From Kriegella aquimaris (lineage in GTDB: Bacteria; Bacteroidota; Bacteroidia; Flavobacteriales; Flavobacteriaceae): DNA of 64,000 bases. This document shows, one piece after another, positions 9,337-17,984 of this stretch. How positions within the stretch are numbered: position 1 is the first letter of the stretch; every line of letters begins with the position of its first letter. A program made the position numbers and the translations under genes. The notes beneath the pieces are model-generated. The model saw nothing but the letters and a program-made list of their open reading frames with translations, did not search any database and was not told the origin of the DNA. The stretch lies in the NCBI RefSeq assembly GCF_900103215.1, contig NZ_FNGV01000015.1, positions 62,001-126,000 of the forward strand. The letters run 5' to 3'.

Positions 9337-9981
9337 CTATAAGGCACCTTCCCTATTGGCATTTTTGTAACTCACATAGATTGAGATTAAATTTACCGTA
9401 TTTCTCGCATCCAATTTTTGTGTGCAATTTTTTATATGGGTTTCTACCGTACGGATACTGATATAGAGTTTGTCCGCAATTTCTTTCTGGGTAAGCCCCT
9501 GCGCCAAAAGCTCTACAATTTCCTTTTCCCTTTTTGAAATTTCCATCCATCGCCCGATTTCGAGCATCGCCTTGATATTTTTGTCAGCATAAGTATTTCC
9601 TTCGGCCACGGTTTCGATAGCTTCCAAGGTCTCACCTACGCCCAGCTTCTTATCAAGATAGCCTTGCACCCCTATTTCTGAAAACAAGATTTCGTAACTG
9701 TCGATCTTAGCTTGCTGTGTAAGTACGATAATCTTTACCAATGGGTAATTTTCCTTAACTTTTCTAGCGATGGTAAATCCATCAAAATGGGTAGACTCAA
9801 AATTAAGGTCCAATATCAAAATATCTATGTCCGTTTCAGACAATCGTACTAAAGTCTCTTGGTAATCATGGGCTACGAAAACCGCCGATATCTTTTCTGG
9901 ATACTGTAGCAGAAGTTGCTGTAGACCTTGCGAGAAAATGACCGAATCTTCGGCAATAAGAATTTTTAAAGGTTTGTCCAT
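9337..9981 (-). CDS. NarL/LuxR-family response regulator
   Basis: A 214-residue DNA-binding response regulator. Receiver domain at residues ~5-125: acidic pair E11/D12, phosphoacceptor Asp58 in LILDLNF, Thr/Lys switch residues in VLTQQAK. LuxR-type helix-turn-helix at ~146-205 (SKREKEIVELLAQGLTQKEIA, then TVETHIKN). It is phosphorylated by the histidine kinase encoded 9 bases upstream in the same operon. The probable targets are the divergent small exported proteins starting at 12138 and its own promoter (inference from the inverted repeat at 12060-12075). Confidence 0.93.
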   Translation of the reverse strand: MDKPLKILIAEDSVIFSQGLQQLLLQYPEKISAVFVAHDYQETLVRLSETDIDILILDLNFESTHFDGFTIARKVKENYPLVKIIVLTQQAKIDSYEILFSEIGVQGYLDKKLGVGETLEAIETVAEGNTYADKNIKAMLEIGRWMEISKREKEIVELLAQGLTQKEIADKLYISIRTVETHIKNCTQKLDARNTVNLISIYVSYKNANREGAL

Positions 9982-9990
9982 AGTTTTATA

Positions 9991-11994
9991 CTAAATGGGG
10001 AAACTAAATTTCACCTCGGTTCCTCCGTTTACTTTTTGAATACTGCTATGCCCACCCAACAGCTCTGCTCTTTGTTTTATGTTCAATAATCCAATACCAT
10101 TTTTGGCGCTATCGTCAAGCCCCATACCGTTATCTTTTATTCTAAACTGCAAAATCTTATTGCCGATGACCTCACAATCGATATCTAGTTGTGTAGCTTG
10201 GGCATGTTTGGCTACATTATGCAATACTTCAAGCAATATGCTATAGATGTGATTCTGAACCTCAAAATCCAAATCGTTCAAAACTGGGGGTAGCTCTTGC
10301 TCAAGTTGCACTTCAATCTTTCTATACAATTGGAATTCTGCCAGCTGCGATTTTATAATGGCGGTAAATGGACGCCCCTTAGCCATCATTTCTAAAGGAA
10401 ACAACCTATGGGAGACCTTTCTTACTTGGTCATTGACTACTTCTATATCGGAAGCTATGTTCTCGGCTAGAACATTTTGATCTGAAGCCCGCGGCATGGC
10501 CAACACCTTTAATCGAAGCCCGTTAAAATTTGCAGCTACGATATCGTGAAGGTCCCTAGCTATTCTTTTTTTTATAGTTTCCTGACCTTGATATATAGCC
10601 TCCAATTTTTCTATTTTAAGCGCCTGTTCCTTTGCTTTTTGTTTCTGGGCATAAACGTAATAACTTATAGTCAGCAACAGCACCACAAGTCCTAAAAAGG
10701 CGAGCATCCAATTCTTATTAAGAAGATTCCCTCTTTGTTGCTCCAACAACAACAGATTATTTTGATTGGCAAGGGAAAGTTGAAGGTTTTCATTGACCTT
10801 TTTTTCATAGGCAAAACGAGATTGCATGGTCTGTATAATCTCCGTGCGTTCTAAATCGTAAACATTTTCAAAAAGTTCAGAATACCTTTTTTGATAATCG
10901 GAGGCCAATCTATAGGCTCCGACTCTCCGCTGATAGGTGACTTGATTCTTATAATAATCCAACAAAACCAATTGATTGGAAATATGGGGAAGAAAACTTG
11001 CAACCGAATCTAAATAGACCTTTGCCGATTTGAGATTACCCTGTATGAGCCTAAGATCGGCCATACCATTGTAACTATACATTACGGCTGCCGTGTCATT
11101 CTTTTTTTTCTTGTAATAAATTGATAATTCAAAATTTTCCCTAGCCAAATCGTTCCGCCCCTTTGATTTGTATAAGTTGGCAAGATTATATAGAATTTTA
11201 CCATAGTTTACATTGTCGGACTCTAATAAATTGAGGGCCTGGGTGTAATAAACGATGGCAGAGTCTTGCTGTCCCAAATTTTTATAAACGATGGCCAGAT
11301 TATTATAGTAGCTTGATTTTTCATCTTCTCCATTGTTTAAATTCCCCAATTCCAGAGCCTGTTTGTGGAAATCCAAGGCCTGATCATAGTTTTTCAAGTG
11401 GTTATGGATGTTTCCTATAGCACTAGAAACCTTGGCCAACTGTCGCGAGTCGTTCAAATCGGAAAAACCTGTATGTGCCAACAGCAATAATTCCAAGGCC
11501 TTATCATAAAGCTGGTTGTTCTTATAAACCGTACCGGCACTGAGGTAAGCATTATAGGTAGAGGCATCGTATTCCAAGTTTTGGTACAAGGCAATACTCT
11601 TTTCCAAATAAGGCAATATATTGCCTTGTTTCGGCAATTTTCTTTTTAATAGATAAAGATTATAGTAGGTATCGGCAGCTGTTTTAGTAGTACTATCAAG
11701 CTGCAGACTTTTCCTGTAACTTTCTTCGGCTCTTTCAAACTCCTTTTTAAGATAATGATAGACTCCGATTTTCTTATGTAAATCGGCTAGGGCCATTGTA
11801 TCGTCAATAACAGCTGCCAAAGCCAATGCTTGTTGATAATTGTCAAAGGCCTGCTCTTTATGATTGTCCCTCAGCAAGCTGTCTCCTTGTTCCATTAGTA
11901 CATCAATTTCCGATAACCCATCGGTTATTTGTGCATTAATGTTCAGGTTACATAGGAAAAAAATCAAAAAAACATGTATTTGCAATTTTCGCAT
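9991..11994 (-). CDS. TPR-containing sensor histidine kinase (HisKA_3 type)
   Basis: A 667-residue membrane kinase. The start at 11994 (MRKLQIHVFLIFFLCNLNINAQ) gives a signal peptide; a longer frame from 12084 adds 30 residues and overlaps the promoter region, so it is rejected. Residues ~25-390 carry TPR repeats that lie outside the cytoplasm, followed by a coiled coil, one transmembrane helix (MLAFLGLVVLLLTISYYVYA) and a HisKA_3 dimerisation domain with the phosphoacceptor His483 in ARDLHDIVAANF. A HATPase_c domain with the N-box (EVLHNVAKHA) and G-box (DNGMGLDD, GIGLLNIKQRAELLGG) ends the protein. It pairs with the response regulator 9 bases downstream. The signal sensed by the TPRs is unknown. 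Confidence 0.92.
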   Translation of the reverse strand: MRKLQIHVFLIFFLCNLNINAQITDGLSEIDVLMEQGDSLLRDNHKEQAFDNYQQALALAAVIDDTMALADLHKKIGVYHYLKKEFERAEESYRKSLQLDSTTKTAADTYYNLYLLKRKLPKQGNILPYLEKSIALYQNLEYDASTYNAYLSAGTVYKNNQLYDKALELLLLAHTGFSDLNDSRQLAKVSSAIGNIHNHLKNYDQALDFHKQALELGNLNNGEDEKSSYYNNLAIVYKNLGQQDSAIVYYTQALNLLESDNVNYGKILYNLANLYKSKGRNDLARENFELSIYYKKKKNDTAAVMYSYNGMADLRLIQGNLKSAKVYLDSVASFLPHISNQLVLLDYYKNQVTYQRRVGAYRLASDYQKRYSELFENVYDLERTEIIQTMQSRFAYEKKVNENLQLSLANQNNLLLLEQQRGNLLNKNWMLAFLGLVVLLLTISYYVYAQKQKAKEQALKIEKLEAIYQGQETIKKRIARDLHDIVAANFNGLRLKVLAMPRASDQNVLAENIASDIEVVNDQVRKVSHRLFPLEMMAKGRPFTAIIKSQLAEFQLYRKIEVQLEQELPPVLNDLDFEVQNHIYSILLEVLHNVAKHAQATQLDIDCEVIGNKILQFRIKDNGMGLDDSAKNGIGLLNIKQRAELLGGHSSIQKVNGGTEVKFSFPI

Positions 11995-12059
11995 TGAAAG
12001 GCTTTTGAGGTTTCTAAGGTAGAAAAATATTGGTGTCAAAAAATAAAGCCCCCCCAAAT

Positions 12060-12075
12060 TACGGGAATACCCGTA
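12060..12075. promoter_or_regulatory. Inverted repeat in the divergent two-component/lipoprotein promoter region
   Basis: TACGGG, AATA, CCCGTA: a 6-base-pair inverted repeat with a 4-base spacer. It lies 66 bases upstream of the kinase gene and 63 bases upstream of the divergent gene at 12138. NarL-type regulators bind short inverted repeats of this size, so it is a candidate binding site of the response regulator (inference). Confidence 0.45.
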
Positions 12076-12137
12076 TTGACCCAAAAAAGGATAAGCCCTT
12101 ATTTTACCGATAGAATGTTGAACCTAAATGAGCCAAA

Positions 12138-12686
12138 ATGAAAACATTAAAAAACACACTACCCATTATCGTATTCTTGTGCTGCAGTCTCCTTATTGCT
12201 CAAAATACCGGTAGGAGCGAAACTGGAGATAAAGAACAGGAGAAAAAGACCATAAAGGAAGTCGATCAAATAAACAAAGCATCTGCAGAGATCAATGAAG
12301 TCTCGGAAAACACATCAGAAGCAGTCAAAAGTACTGTAGAGAACACCAAGGAAACAGCAAAGGCCATCGGTTCGCTTTTCGGTAGTGGAAACAAAGAAAA
12401 GAAAGACAAAGATACCCCAGATGTGGTAGTCATCATTCACAACGTCACTTATGATGATGATAATCTCAATGCACTCTATGAGAAAATCTCAAAAGCAAAA
12501 AACGTAAAAAAAGCATCAAAGAATTTCAGCGGAGAGACCGCGACAATAAATTTATCAAGTAAAGAAAACGCAGATGCCTTATGGCAAAGCGTTCCTAAAC
12601 CGGTACGAAGTGCTTTTAAGATGATAACCATGGGTGAAAGCAGCATAACGGTACAACTTGCCGGAACTTCCTTTGAAGAAGAATAA
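12138..12686 (+). CDS. Exported protein, coiled-coil plus ferredoxin-like C-terminal domain
   Basis: A 182-residue protein of unknown function. It has a Sec signal peptide (about residues 1-21, cleavage after LLIAQ), then a Lys/Glu-rich helical segment (~25-75), and a compact C-terminal domain (~95-178) that alternates strand, helix, strand (DVVVIIHNVTYDD, LNALYEKISKAKNV, TATINLSSK, ALWQSVPKPVRSAF, SSITVQLA). This pattern suggests a ferredoxin-like fold (inference). It is the first gene of a five-gene plus-strand block of exported proteins, divergent from the histidine kinase, and is the most likely direct target of that system. Confidence 0.75.
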   Translation: MKTLKNTLPIIVFLCCSLLIAQNTGRSETGDKEQEKKTIKEVDQINKASAEINEVSENTSEAVKSTVENTKETAKAIGSLFGSGNKEKKDKDTPDVVVIIHNVTYDDDNLNALYEKISKAKNVKKASKNFSGETATINLSSKENADALWQSVPKPVRSAFKMITMGESSITVQLAGTSFEEE

Positions 12687-12722
12687 TGTTTCATCCAAAA
12701 AACAACAATTTAAAAACTCACT

Positions 12723-13379
12723 ATGAGAAATAAAACATTGAAGCACTACCTATTTATGGTTGTTTTAATACTGGTGGTAAACATTGGTTGTACCCCCAAC
12801 GGTATCGATACGCCATTCGACAACCTTGTTAAAGATGAAGTCAAGGATGACCAATTGGATAACGGAAATGATGGCGAAAATGAAGACGACAAGGGGGAGC
12901 AAGAAATCAACTCCTCTCTAACAGCCAAAGTCAACGGAAACGATTTTAAGACTACAACGGTGCTTCAACAATACATTGCAGGTGCCTCGGTAAGTGTAAA
13001 TGAAAATTTCTACGGGATTGGGGTAATCGCCCTAGACGTAAAACTTGATATACGCAAACCAAGGTCTATATATTTATTCATGTATGGTGAAGATTTCAAT
13101 GCATTAAAAGCTGGCACCTCTTTCACCACTGTAACCAATATTGTAATTCCTGAAAATGGTGGTGCCTTTGCGATTTATAGCGAGGATCCCGACACTAAGG
13201 TAGAAGACGATGAAATTTCTACAGAGATAGTGGAATCGATCAGCATAAAAATAACCGCTTTGGACAAAGTAAACTATTTAATTTCAGGTGAGTTCAGTTA
13301 TACGGCTATCGACGAAGACACCAATAAAAAGTATATCATCACCGATGGTAAGTTTGAAGATATGAAATACGAAAATTGA
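12723..13379 (+). CDS. Lipoprotein, possibly DUF6252-like
   Basis: A 218-residue lipoprotein. The signal peptide ends in VNIGC with the lipid cysteine at about residue 23. An acidic, low-complexity linker (EVKDDQLDNGNDGENEDDKG) follows. The rest is beta-rich and begins with LTAKVNGNDFKTTTV, a pattern I associate with DUF6252-type Bacteroidota lipoproteins. The linker suggests that the folded part is held off the membrane, probably on the cell surface. Second gene of the block beginning at 12138 (36-base gap). Function unknown. Confidence 0.75.
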   Translation: MRNKTLKHYLFMVVLILVVNIGCTPNGIDTPFDNLVKDEVKDDQLDNGNDGENEDDKGEQEINSSLTAKVNGNDFKTTTVLQQYIAGASVSVNENFYGIGVIALDVKLDIRKPRSIYLFMYGEDFNALKAGTSFTTVTNIVIPENGGAFAIYSEDPDTKVEDDEISTEIVESISIKITALDKVNYLISGEFSYTAIDEDTNKKYIITDGKFEDMKYEN

Positions 13380-13420
13380 ACCAAAAAAATAAACCATATA
13401 AATTTGTTAACCAATAAGTT

Positions 13421-13672
13421 ATGAGAAAATCTATTTTGATTGCGGCTGTTTTGTCCCTATTTGTTTTTACCGATTGCTCTAAAGCGAAAGAGGCCGTGGA
13501 TACATTGAACAGCTTAGAGTGCTTAAGAAAAGTTCAGGAAATTAATGACAATGATGACCTCACCTGCTCCCAGACCATTGCGGAACTCGAAAAGCTGGAA
13601 CGAAACTGCGGAGCTTTTGACCAAGAAACGCTAGAAAGCATTGCGCTGGCCAAATCAGTCTGTGAAGATTAA
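13421..13672 (+). CDS. Small cysteine-containing lipoprotein
   Basis: An 83-residue precursor. The hydrophobic signal ends in FVFTDC with Cys at residue 19; Asp in the -1 position is unusual for a lipobox, so lipid attachment is likely but not certain. The mature part is helical and has four further cysteines (LECLRK, LTCSQT, RNCGAF, SVCED), enough for two disulfides in the periplasm. Third gene of the exported block. Not recognised as a named family. Confidence 0.72.
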   Translation: MRKSILIAAVLSLFVFTDCSKAKEAVDTLNSLECLRKVQEINDNDDLTCSQTIAELEKLERNCGAFDQETLESIALAKSVCED

Positions 13673-13729
13673 AATTCATCATTTTAAAACCAATTACACC
13701 CAAAGAAACATTATTTAGAAACGACTATT

Positions 13730-14266
13730 ATGAAAAAATTATTTTTTTACACGACGCTTATCCTTCTTCTGGTCCCTTCATTCATGATGGCCCAAGAATT
13801 CAATAAAGGCACCAATGTTATCAATGCCGGTATAGGCATCGGTGGTAATTTCAATTACGGCAATTTTGGCACCTCATCGCAAGGTCTGGGCTTAAATGTG
13901 AGCTACGAACGTGGTGTATGGGAAATAGGAGGCCCAGGTGTTATCAGTCTTGGCGGATATTTTGGTACCAAAACCTATAAATATGACTATTTCGGAGGGA
14001 ATGAAAAGTGGACCTACACCATTATCGGTGTACGGGGAGCTTACCATTACAATGGTCTAGAAGTAGAAAACCTCGATGTCTATGGGGGAGCCATGCTATC
14101 TTTTAATATCGTTTCGTATGACGGAAATAGCGGTGGTTTAAACAACAGGCCTAGTGGAACCGTTTTTGTAGGTGGTCGCTGGTTTTTCGGAGAAAACTTT
14201 GCTGTATTTGCTGAAGGCGGGTACGGAGTCGCCTTTCTTTCGCTAGGTGTTTCATTTCGATTTTAA
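13730..14266 (+). CDS. Small outer-membrane beta-barrel protein
   Basis: A 178-residue exported protein. The signal peptide MKKLFFYTTLILLLVPSFMMAQ is followed by alternating hydrophobic/aromatic strands rich in glycine (INAGIGIGGNFNYGNFG, GLNVSYERGVWEIGG, IGVRGAYHYNGLEVENLDVYGGAM) and ends on an aromatic residue (GVSFRF), as outer-membrane barrels do. About eight strands fit the length. It may be the outer-membrane part of the exported set encoded from 12138 to 14833. Confidence 0.8.
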   Translation: MKKLFFYTTLILLLVPSFMMAQEFNKGTNVINAGIGIGGNFNYGNFGTSSQGLGLNVSYERGVWEIGGPGVISLGGYFGTKTYKYDYFGGNEKWTYTIIGVRGAYHYNGLEVENLDVYGGAMLSFNIVSYDGNSGGLNNRPSGTVFVGGRWFFGENFAVFAEGGYGVAFLSLGVSFRF

Positions 14267-14287
14267 TACGTTGCAGAACAAAGACCT

Positions 14288-14833
14288 ATGAAACATTTTC
14301 AAAATCACCTAGTTATTATATTGCTTTGTTTAATTTCAGTAAGCTGTAACCATCATGATAACGAGGTTGAAACACCTTCAAAAACCAGAGGGGAAGGTAC
14401 AATTCTATTATCCGGCGACGATACAACGGTTGTGGGTAAAACCTTGATTGTCGGAGACGTCGTTTACGGGAGGGACGACCTGACGGGAATAAAGGAATCT
14501 ATAGCTATTGTGAACAAAGGAGCCAAGATTTCGGAGGAACGTGCCACCGGCGGAACAGCCAACCCTGAGAATCTCAGTTCCATAATTACTGATGACAAAG
14601 ACAATGGTTTCGTCATTGTTGTGGGCGCTGGGGCCGTTTCCATGGCAATTCTGGTAGATGGAACGCCTTATCGTTATGGGTGCATCTCAGAAGGGAGCAC
14701 AACTACATTTTCCAATTGCGATTCATTTGATTTCGATATTTCTGAAAAAAAGATGATTTTTAGTGATACCGCAGTTAAAAATACAGAAACAGGCACCTTG
14801 TTAACCTTAGACGGAACGGTCACTTGGGAGTGA
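14288..14833 (+). CDS. Lipoprotein of unknown function
   Basis: A 181-residue lipoprotein. The signal ends in LISVSC with the lipid cysteine at about residue 20, followed by NHHDNEVE. The mature part is beta-rich with many Gly/Thr/Asp and a possible disulfide pair (YGCISEGS, FSNCDSF). Last gene of the plus-strand block, 21 bases after the barrel gene, and convergent with the DUF922 gene. I do not recognise the family. Confidence 0.75.
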   Translation: MKHFQNHLVIILLCLISVSCNHHDNEVETPSKTRGEGTILLSGDDTTVVGKTLIVGDVVYGRDDLTGIKESIAIVNKGAKISEERATGGTANPENLSSIITDDKDNGFVIVVGAGAVSMAILVDGTPYRYGCISEGSTTTFSNCDSFDFDISEKKMIFSDTAVKNTETGTLLTLDGTVTWE

Positions 14834-14853
14834 CACCTCTTTTGAATTAAATA

Positions 14854-15390
14854 TCAATAACCATTGACAAGGGCCTCGGCAATCATCTTGTTCCAAAAAC
14901 GTTGTTTTTGCAAGTCTCTAGAGAAATTGGTCTCATGATCGTAACGGTTTTGAAACTGTCCCAATTCCCTATTTATCTGCGTAGCAATTGCTTTTATTTC
15001 TGACTTTATATTTTCTGTAAACTTCGTTTCGGCAAGTCTTTCTTGCAGCTTTCGAGCATAAAGTTCAGAGATATCAAAATGAAGTTGTTCGTGGCCCAAT
15101 ATAATAGAATCACACAATTCTGGACGGTACCATGATTTTTGAGGATAAAAATAGGTCACCACGCTAATCGTAAGTTGTGGAGCAGCTATAGTTCCAGAGG
15201 TCGAAAATTCATAAGATATTCCCGAAGCCGTTGTAGCCGCCGCCCAGGCTGTGGTAAAAGGCTTTCCCTTAAAATCGGTCCAAGCCAATTTTCTTTCCGA
15301 ACTCCAAGGAATAATTTCTTCCTCCTGCGAAAAGACAAGACCAACTGAAAAAGTGCAAATAAAATAAAGAATGTATCTTATAGTTCCCAT
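14854..15390 (-). CDS. DUF922 family exported putative metalloprotease
   Basis: A 178-residue exported protein of the DUF922 family. A signal peptide (MGTIRYILYFICTFSVGLVFSQ) is followed by the family core WSSERKLAWTDFKGKP and a zinc-protease-like motif HEQLHFDISE (His100, Glu101, His104). The HExxH arrangement suggests a periplasmic peptidase, though family activity is not established here. The start overlaps the end of the OsmC gene by 13 bases, so it is the last gene of the guaA operon. Confidence 0.85.
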   Translation of the reverse strand: MGTIRYILYFICTFSVGLVFSQEEEIIPWSSERKLAWTDFKGKPFTTAWAAATTASGISYEFSTSGTIAAPQLTISVVTYFYPQKSWYRPELCDSIILGHEQLHFDISELYARKLQERLAETKFTENIKSEIKAIATQINRELGQFQNRYDHETNFSRDLQKQRFWNKMIAEALVNGY

Positions 15391-15782
15391 TTGAAGGAAA
15401 TCACTTTTTCAATATCGGGATGCAAACTTTGATGCACTGGGCAGGTATTGGCCGTGTGCTCCAATATCTTCTGGTTCTTTTCAGAAATACCAGAGGGCAA
15501 ACTTAATTTTACCTCAATCTTCGAAATTCGCCTAGGTGCTTCCGCCATGTACTTGGTTACCTCCGCAGTTGAATCGGTCAAATCAATATTAAGTCCCTTT
15601 GCCTTTATCCCCATAACCGTAAGCATACAACTAGCAAGGCCCGTGGCCACTGTATCGGTAGGCGAAAAGGCTTCGCCCAAACCATTGTTATCAACTGGCG
15701 CATCGGTAATAAAAGTATTCCCTGAACGCAAATGTTCACATCTAGTTCTTAAATTCCCTGTATAAGTTACTCTTGAAGTCAT
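15378..15782 (-). CDS. OsmC family peroxidase-like protein
   Basis: A 134-residue OsmC/Ohr-type protein. These reduce organic and fatty acid hydroperoxides with a redox-active cysteine pair. Both are visible: Cys52 in GLASCMLTVMG and Cys114 in ANTCPVHQSL. Typical early features (GEAFSPTDTVATGLASC) are present and the length is normal. Cytoplasmic. It is 2 bases from the LysM-PBP gene and overlaps the DUF922 gene, which makes a four-gene operon with guaA. Confidence 0.92.
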   Translation of the reverse strand: MTSRVTYTGNLRTRCEHLRSGNTFITDAPVDNNGLGEAFSPTDTVATGLASCMLTVMGIKAKGLNIDLTDSTAEVTKYMAEAPRRISKIEVKLSLPSGISEKNQKILEHTANTCPVHQSLHPDIEKVISFKWEL

Positions 15783-15784
15783 TG

Positions 15785-17983
15785 TTACATTTTCACCTCT
15801 TTGATGAGCATATCGTCAAGAGACATGATATAGGTAGACTGATTGAAATAACCAGAGGTATTATCTTTCTTATAAGAGAACTTGTTCCCCGCATATTCCG
15901 TTTCGCCAATCTCTTGTGAAACCTGCATCAAGTCACTCTTGTAGGCCAATTTCAATAATAAATCGTAGGTAATATCAAATCCACGTACAGCGTACCGATC
16001 CGGATAATCTCCGAACCGTTGGCGATACCGCTTGACAAATCCGTTATTGCCTGGTTCTTTATAAACTGAAGGGTAAGTGAAATGCAGATTTGACAAGTGC
16101 GAATTCGATATCACATCATTGTCAAAAGCCTTATTCTTGTTGGTCGTGAACATACGCATTTTAACCTTTACCCCATTTGTATCGGTAGGGTCTAACAAAG
16201 CATTTTGAAATGAATTTAGAATAGAGGTCACACTTGACACCAGTTTGAAATTATCGGTCTCTACAAAGACCCAATTATCGGTTTCCTCGGATACTAGTGA
16301 TTTCAATTTTTCGATGTTAATGCCTATATTCTTCTCTTCTTCTTTAACTACAGCAACTTTAGCTTGGGGAAATTTCTCCAAAATGGCCATTCTTTCAGTA
16401 ACATGGTCAGAATCTGCAATGATTATAATATTCTGATCTTCTACTACACCATCCATATAATTCAACATATCTTCACGAAGAATGTCATCTGATGTATAAG
16501 AAAAGAAAACGTTGTTGAGGCTTAAGTCACTCGTAGCAGGTATAGGGGCAATTACCGGAACCTGATATCTTGAAGCCTGAATAGCCACTTCCTTCAAAGA
16601 AGGAAGGTCTAGAGGCCCCACAATGGCATTTATTTGCGAAAGATTTTGTTGACGCAATATTTCCTTGGTCTTCGCCAAGTTCAATTGGTTGTCGAAAGTC
16701 TTCACTTCTACAGAAATACCCAACGATGCCAATGAATCAAGCGCTATCAGGGCACCAGAGTAGAGACCTAAGCTGAGCTTTGCATCTACCCTTGCCTCTA
16801 AAGACTTTTGAGCATTCTCTTTGTTGGCGACATCGATTCTATCTAATCGAAAAGGTAGCAGAAACATAAGCTTTGGAGTATTGGTACGATCAATGCTATC
16901 CAGCAGATTTATCTTATCGAGTACCAATGCATTTTTCACCTCAAAGTCACCTGTTTGGTCTTTTGGTAATTTTAATACCATACCTGCCTTTAAGCCGCCT
17001 TCGAGATCCGGATTCAACAATAGTAAATCCTTATAGCTAATCCCTAATTTACGGGTCAACGAGAATTCGGTTTGCTTTGGTTTTACCTCGTAAAAGATAA
17101 AATTATCGGTATTTATGTCCTGCGCATCCAATTTTTGCTGTGGAATACGAATAACCATACCTTCTTTCAACCCCTGTCGCTGCTGTATCTCAGGATTTAA
17201 TCGAACTATTTCATCAGATTTTACGCCAAATTTCTTCTCTAACTGATAAAAGTTCATCTTCGGTGGCACCGTATACGACATATACAGTTGCGTTTCTTGC
17301 TTTTCAACCGTACTCCCCGCAATTATGGGCATTTTTAGTTCTTGGCCCTCCCTTAAATAATCGGATGATTTTGAAAGGTCAGGATTCAATAACAACAGAC
17401 TGTCAATGGTAATCCCGTGTTTATTCGCTATACTCCAACGGGTCTCTTTGGGTAATACTTTGTACATCGTAAAATCATCCTCATTAACAGAGCCTTCGGC
17501 ATTATGAGCATTTTTAAACTTCGGTATTTTAAGAAGCATTTTCCTTTTCAATTGACTGGAATACAGTTGCCGGTTATATTTCTTAATATCGTCTTCTGAA
17601 ATATTAAAACGCTTTGCAATTCCATACAACGTTTCTCTCTTTTTTACGCGATAAGAGGTAAAACCATAGGGTTTTTCACCATTCTCCGTTTGCCCACTAA
17701 CTGTCTCCTTCTGCTTAACGACGGTACTGTTCGTGGTTTTTTGTTCTGTAACACCTGAACTCTTAGGAATGACCAAAATCGTATTCGCTTTTAGGCTTTG
17801 TCCCTCCCTAATTTCTTTATTATAAGTAAGAATAGCTGCTTGGGTGACCTTATATTGTTTAGCGATAGCCTCTAATGTTTCTCCACTTTTTACCGCATGG
17901 GTAGAAAATTTCTGTGCAGTAGCCTTGCAGCCGGCGAAGACCAACAACAATACCACAACTGTAATCTTTAAAAATTGTTTCAT
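15785..17983 (-). CDS. LysM repeat and periplasmic-binding (PBP1-like) lipoprotein
   Basis: A 732-residue envelope lipoprotein. The lipobox is VFAGC (Cys19). Five LysM-type peptidoglycan-binding repeats follow in the first ~350 residues (for example HAVKSGETLEAIAKQYKV, YRVKKRETLYGIAKRFNI, YKVLPKETRWSIANKHGI). The rest (~370-732) is a type I periplasmic-binding/LivJ-like domain (FLLPFRLDRID, INAIVGPLDLPSLKEVAIQ, VPVIAPIPATSD). It probably anchors to the cell wall and binds a ligand or partner there. The ATG lies 1 base after the guaA stop codon, so the two are translationally coupled, an odd partner for a purine enzyme. Confidence 0.9.
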   Translation of the reverse strand: MKQFLKITVVVLLLVFAGCKATAQKFSTHAVKSGETLEAIAKQYKVTQAAILTYNKEIREGQSLKANTILVIPKSSGVTEQKTTNSTVVKQKETVSGQTENGEKPYGFTSYRVKKRETLYGIAKRFNISEDDIKKYNRQLYSSQLKRKMLLKIPKFKNAHNAEGSVNEDDFTMYKVLPKETRWSIANKHGITIDSLLLLNPDLSKSSDYLREGQELKMPIIAGSTVEKQETQLYMSYTVPPKMNFYQLEKKFGVKSDEIVRLNPEIQQRQGLKEGMVIRIPQQKLDAQDINTDNFIFYEVKPKQTEFSLTRKLGISYKDLLLLNPDLEGGLKAGMVLKLPKDQTGDFEVKNALVLDKINLLDSIDRTNTPKLMFLLPFRLDRIDVANKENAQKSLEARVDAKLSLGLYSGALIALDSLASLGISVEVKTFDNQLNLAKTKEILRQQNLSQINAIVGPLDLPSLKEVAIQASRYQVPVIAPIPATSDLSLNNVFFSYTSDDILREDMLNYMDGVVEDQNIIIIADSDHVTERMAILEKFPQAKVAVVKEEEKNIGINIEKLKSLVSEETDNWVFVETDNFKLVSSVTSILNSFQNALLDPTDTNGVKVKMRMFTTNKNKAFDNDVISNSHLSNLHFTYPSVYKEPGNNGFVKRYRQRFGDYPDRYAVRGFDITYDLLLKLAYKSDLMQVSQEIGETEYAGNKFSYKKDNTSGYFNQSTYIMSLDDMLIKEVKM

Positions 17984-17984
17984 A

